The notes under the pieces are model-generated. The model did not search any database. It saw nothing but the letters and a program-made list of their open reading frames with translations, and was not told the origin of the DNA. Made by a program: the position numbers and the translations under genes. 38,769 nt of DNA from Bacteroidales bacterium (lineage in GTDB: Bacteria; Bacteroidota; Bacteroidia; Bacteroidales; UBA7960), in assembly GCA_007134525.1 (NCBI GenBank), contig SLKR01000051.1, positions 1 to 38,769 of the forward strand. Reading direction: 5' to 3'. The stretch's first letter is position 1, and each line of letters opens with the position of its first letter. Shown here in pieces: positions 35,916 to 38,769 of this stretch.

Positions 35916-35966
35916 TATTGACGAAATGAACGTCACTGTTTAATCTTGCATTTTTGATTAATTTTG
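35916..35966 (+). promoter_or_regulatory. miaB: Candidate overlapping promoters of miaB
   Basis: Two options overlap. One is TATTG (35916-35920), a 20-base spacer and TAATCTTG (35941-35948). The other is a perfect -7 box TAATTTTG (35959-35966) with a weaker CTG at the -33 position (35936-35938). Either puts the start site close to or downstream of the TTG codon at 35954, which favours GTG 36002 as the miaB start. Confidence 0.4.
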
Positions 35967-36001
35967 CACCCAGAAACCCACATATAACTGCAGATCAAAA
36001 A

Positions 36002-37339
36002 GTGAACAAAAAACTATATATAGAAACATATGGATGTCAGATGAACTTTTCTGACAGCGAGATAGTGGCGTCGGTTATGACATCCCAGGGTTTTGATATA
36101 ACTGAAAAGCAGGAAGAGGCTGACATTATTTTCATAAATACCTGCTCTATCAGGGAACATGCCGAGAACCGGGTGATAAACCGCTTAAGGGAGCTTCAGC
36201 ATCTTCGCAAAAATAAACCAGGGCTTAAACTGGGGGTGCTCGGATGTATGGCTGAGCGTATGAAGGCCTCGTTGCTTGAGGATGAAGAGCTTGGAATGCG
36301 TATTGATATGGTTGCCGGACCTGATGCATACCGGCAGTTGCCGGGTTTGCTTGACGATATAGAGGGCGGGCAGCAGGCCATTAACGTAATGCTTTTGGCC
36401 GATGAAACATATGCCGACATCAGCCCGGTCCGTTATGCAGCCGGAGGGGTATCGGCATTTGTTTCAATAATGAGGGGCTGTGAAAACTACTGTGCATATT
36501 GTGTTGTACCATACACAAGGGGAAAGGAGAGAAGCAGGGAGCCGGGCTCAATAATTGATGAGTTAAGGCAGCTTGCAGAGGCAGGCTACAGGGAAGTGAC
36601 CCTGCTTGGCCAGAATGTAAACTCTTACAAGTGGAGGGACAATGGTTCAGGCAATTTGGTTGGCTTCAGCGATCTGATCTCCATGGCAGCAGAAGTTGAT
36701 CCCGGGATCAGGATAAGGTTCGCTACCTCCCATCCAAGGGATATTTCAGAAGAACTGCTGCACAAAATGGCAGAATATCCCAATATCTGCAGGGCAATAC
36801 ACCTTCCGGTGCAGTCGGGCAGTAACGCGATCCTGAAAAAAATGAACAGAAAATATACAAGGGAGTCATATCTGAAAAAGATTGAGGCAATTAAAAGAAT
36901 ACTGCCGGGATGTGCCATATCTACCGATATTATTGCGGGGTTCTGCAGCGAAACCGAAATGGATCACAAACAGACCATTTCCCTTATGGAAGAGGCAGGC
37001 TTCGATTTTTCATTTATGTTCAAATATTCTGAAAGACCCGGCACGGCAGCTGCGAAAAAATTCAGGGATGATGTGCCGGAGCATGAAAAGACCAGAAGGC
37101 TTAATGAAATTATTCAGAAACAACAGGAGATCTCACTTGCAAGTAACAAGAAGGATATTGGGAAAACTTTTGAGGTTCTTGTTGAGGGCAGCTCCAGGCG
37201 GTCAAAGGATAATTCAATGGGCCGGACTTCACAAAACAAGGTTGTGGTATTCCCGTCCGTCAACTTCAGCACAGGGGAGTATGTTAAGGTACGAATAGAT
37301 TCATGTACTTCGGCAACCCTTAAGGGCAAGGTGGTCTGA
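36002..37339 (+). CDS. miaB: tRNA-2-methylthio-N6-dimethylallyladenosine synthase
   Basis: 445 residues from GTG 36002 (the frame extends to a TTG at 35954). The N-terminal methylthiotransferase domain holds its three cluster cysteines in IETYGCQMNFSDSE, INTCSIREHAENR and GVLGCMAERM. The radical SAM CxxxCxxC motif is in RGCENYCAYCVVPYTRG. The C-terminal TRAM domain starts near GKTFEVLVEG. The enzyme adds a methylthio group to i6A37 of tRNAs reading UNN codons, using two [4Fe-4S] clusters. It is divergent from topA and convergent with ispD. Confidence 0.97.
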   Translation: MNKKLYIETYGCQMNFSDSEIVASVMTSQGFDITEKQEEADIIFINTCSIREHAENRVINRLRELQHLRKNKPGLKLGVLGCMAERMKASLLEDEELGMRIDMVAGPDAYRQLPGLLDDIEGGQQAINVMLLADETYADISPVRYAAGGVSAFVSIMRGCENYCAYCVVPYTRGKERSREPGSIIDELRQLAEAGYREVTLLGQNVNSYKWRDNGSGNLVGFSDLISMAAEVDPGIRIRFATSHPRDISEELLHKMAEYPNICRAIHLPVQSGSNAILKKMNRKYTRESYLKKIEAIKRILPGCAISTDIIAGFCSETEMDHKQTISLMEEAGFDFSFMFKYSERPGTAAAKKFRDDVPEHEKTRRLNEIIQKQQEISLASNKKDIGKTFEVLVEGSSRRSKDNSMGRTSQNKVVVFPSVNFSTGEYVKVRIDSCTSATLKGKVV

Positions 37340-37346
37340 CTTTAGC

Positions 37347-38030
37347 TCAGTCCTTATTAAAACCTTTTTTTTTAAGAAGAGCTTCTGCAATTACAAGGTC
37401 GGTATCCGTGCTGATTTTAATATTTAAACATTCTCCGTCAACCAGGAAAAGCCTTTCTCCTTCAGGTTCGACTACTGTAGCATCGTCAGTGAACTCCTCC
37501 CTGAAACTCTTTTTGTATGAACGTATAAGAATTTCAGCCCTGAAACACTGTGGTGTCTGAACTAACCTGACCCTGTTGCGGGGAAGAGGGCTGCTCATCG
37601 CCTGATCAATAAGGCGCACTGACTCCCTGACCGGCACAACAGGGATTGCGCTTCCGAACTTTTCGGCAAAATGGAACACCCTGGACACAAGCCCGGGTGT
37701 CAGCAGCGGCCTGACACCATCATGTACCGCCACAAGCCCTTCAGCTGGTATGGTTTTTAGTGCATTCTTTACTGAGTGGAAACGTGTGGGCCCTCCTGCA
37801 ACTACCTTGTGCCGGATGCTGAAAGCATGTTCAAGGCAAAGCCTTTCCCAGAAGCTAATATGTTTTTCGGGCAGTACCAGGATAAACTGTATATCGGACG
37901 AATAACGAAGAAAAGGCTCAAATGTGTGCATCAACACCGGTTTGTTGTACACCTCGATGAACTGTTTGGGAAGGATTGAGCCAAGACGGCTTCCCTTGCC
38001 TCCGGCAACGATTATCACATGCTTTTGCAT
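37347..38030 (-). CDS. ispD: 2-C-methyl-D-erythritol 4-phosphate cytidylyltransferase
   Basis: 227 residues, normal length. The nucleotidyltransferase motif is VIIVAGGKGSRLGSILPKQF at residues 5-24. Further motifs are VAVHDGVRPLLTP, RVRLVQTPQCFRAE and FTDDATVVE, with KISTDTDLVIAEALL near the C-terminus. It transfers CMP from CTP to methylerythritol phosphate in the non-mevalonate isoprenoid pathway, supplying the building blocks used by the polyprenyl synthase at 9269-10240. It begins 9 bases after the queA stop and is probably co-transcribed with it. Confidence 0.96.
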   Translation of the reverse strand: MQKHVIIVAGGKGSRLGSILPKQFIEVYNKPVLMHTFEPFLRYSSDIQFILVLPEKHISFWERLCLEHAFSIRHKVVAGGPTRFHSVKNALKTIPAEGLVAVHDGVRPLLTPGLVSRVFHFAEKFGSAIPVVPVRESVRLIDQAMSSPLPRNRVRLVQTPQCFRAEILIRSYKKSFREEFTDDATVVEPEGERLFLVDGECLNIKISTDTDLVIAEALLKKKGFNKD

Positions 38031-38039
38031 GGTAAAAAT

Positions 38040-38769
38040 TTAATCAAGGATCAGCATTGCATCTCCGTATGTGAAGAATTTGTACTTCTCCTTGATCGCT
38101 GTTTTGTATGCTTTCATAAGCAGATCAAAGCCTGCATAGGCCGAAACCATCATCATCAGTGTGGATTGCGGCAGATGGAAGTTGGATACCATCGCATTTG
38201 CCACACTGAATTTATACGGGGGATAGATGAATTTATTTGTCCATCCCTCATATGGTTTAAGTTGTCCGGAAATCGATACTGATGACTCAATGGATCTCAT
38301 TGTTGTAGTTCCGACTGCACATACCTTTTTGCCCTTTTCCTTTGCCTTGTTTACAGTATCGGCAGTTTTGGCCTCAATAATAAACTCCTCGCTGTCCATT
38401 TTGTGCTTGCTCAGATCTTCAACATCTACACTGCGGAAGTTACCCAACCCTGCATGCAGTGTGACCTCGGTGAAATCAACCCCCTTAAGCTCGAGCCTCT
38501 TGACAAGCTCCCTGCTGAAATGCATGCCTGCAGTGGGTGCGGCAACTGCTCCTTCGCGCTTGGCGAATACGGTCTGGTACCTCTCCTTGTCATCTTTGTC
38601 AACCGGCCTGCGAATGAGTTTTGGGAGAGGGGTTTCCCCAAGTGACTCAATTGTTTTTTTGAATTCATCATAAGTGCCGTCAAACAGGAATCTGAGGGTG
38701 CGGCCCCTCGACGTGGTATTGTCAATTACTTCGGCTACAAGATTCTCGTCTTCTCCAAAATAGAGCTTA
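38040..38769 (-). CDS. queA: tRNA preQ1(34) S-adenosylmethionine ribosyltransferase-isomerase (5' truncated by window edge)
   Basis: The C-terminal 242 residues or so are present. The frame stays open to the window edge, where it reads KLYFGEDE, matching the QueA internal region, so the ATG at 38525 is only an internal methionine. Family motifs are [69 protein letters not shown] and the terminal [12 protein letters not shown]. QueA moves the ribosyl part of SAM to preQ1 in tRNA to give epoxyqueuosine. The rest of the gene lies to the right of the window. Confidence 0.96.
   Translation of the reverse strand, partial: KLYFGEDENLVAEVIDNTTSRGRTLRFLFDGTYDEFKKTIESLGETPLPKLIRRPVDKDDKERYQTVFAKREGAVAAPTAGMHFSRELVKRLELKGVDFTEVTLHAGLGNFRSVDVEDLSKHKMDSEEFIIEAKTADTVNKAKEKGKKVCAVGTTTMRSIESSVSISGQLKPYEGWTNKFIYPPYKFSVANAMVSNFHLPQSTLMMMVSAYAGFDLLMKAYKTAIKEKYKFFTYGDAMLILD

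Noticed and set aside
38040-38525. Free-standing 161-residue gene starting at the ATG at 38525
   Set aside because: The frame is open to the window edge and the upstream residues match QueA, so this is an internal methionine of a truncated gene.
1-38769. tRNA, rRNA, CRISPR, riboswitch, insertion sequence or prophage
   Set aside because: No cloverleaf-like sequence, repeat-spacer pattern, transposase or integrase was seen in either strand by eye; a covariance-model scan (tRNAscan-SE, Infernal/Rfam) would be decisive.

Overview
The window is a chromosomal segment of a member of the Bacteroidota. It carries the core type IX secretion (T9SS) operon porP/sprF-gldK-gldL-gldM-gldN, a T9SS C-terminal sorting domain on a cargo protein, a lamin-tail surface protein, and repeated TAnnTTTG-type -7 promoter boxes. 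Strong Shine-Dalgarno sequences are generally absent. The T9SS operon resembles that of Bacteroidales/Marinilabiliales-like or Flavobacteria-like lineages, and I cannot resolve the order. Gene density is high, no gene-free stretch exceeds 300 bases, and I saw no tRNA, rRNA, CRISPR array, insertion sequence or phage gene.

Layout. 1-113: a near-perfect 51-bp-arm inverted repeat covering the last codons of a T9SS cargo gene (94-1446, minus) and apparently the matching last codons of a convergent, mostly off-window relative. 1558-9236: an apparent osmotic/ion-handling block with an MscS channel (minus), then divergently a giant cation-chloride-cotransporter-like protein (plus), followed 12 bases later by a small MscS-like protein. 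9269-13832 (minus): housekeeping genes for polyprenyl diphosphate synthase, glycyl-tRNA synthetase, a DAG-kinase-family lipid kinase and aspartate-semialdehyde dehydrogenase. 13931-16534: lamin-tail secreted protein. 16545-17255: ComF (minus). 17459-20861: membrane-anchored coiled-coil protein of unknown function, then pheT. 20872-23284 (minus): rbfA, a SAM methyltransferase and a LolC/E-type permease, the last two coupled by TGATG. 23378-26411: class I and class II fumarases in tandem, ending in a strong bidirectional terminator. 26451-32179 (minus): the T9SS core operon. 32286-35834 (minus): a degenerate arginase-family protein behind topA. 36002-37339: miaB. 37347-38769 (minus): ispD and the C-terminal part of queA.

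Functional links. GldL/GldM form the T9SS motor, GldK/GldN the periplasmic ring, and PorP/SprF is an outer-membrane partner. The protein at 94-1446 is a predicted client and the lamin-tail protein a possible one. The MscS, cotransporter and mini-MscS genes look like an ion/volume homeostasis module.

The most unusual object is the roughly 1716-residue cotransporter. A complete SLC12-like transporter (12 membrane segments plus the SLC12 C-terminal domain) continues into about 700 residues of helical linker and then a P-loop NTPase with a winged-helix-like end. Also notable are the long inverted repeat at the left edge and the arginase-fold protein beside the T9SS operon, which lacks three of the six canonical metal ligands.
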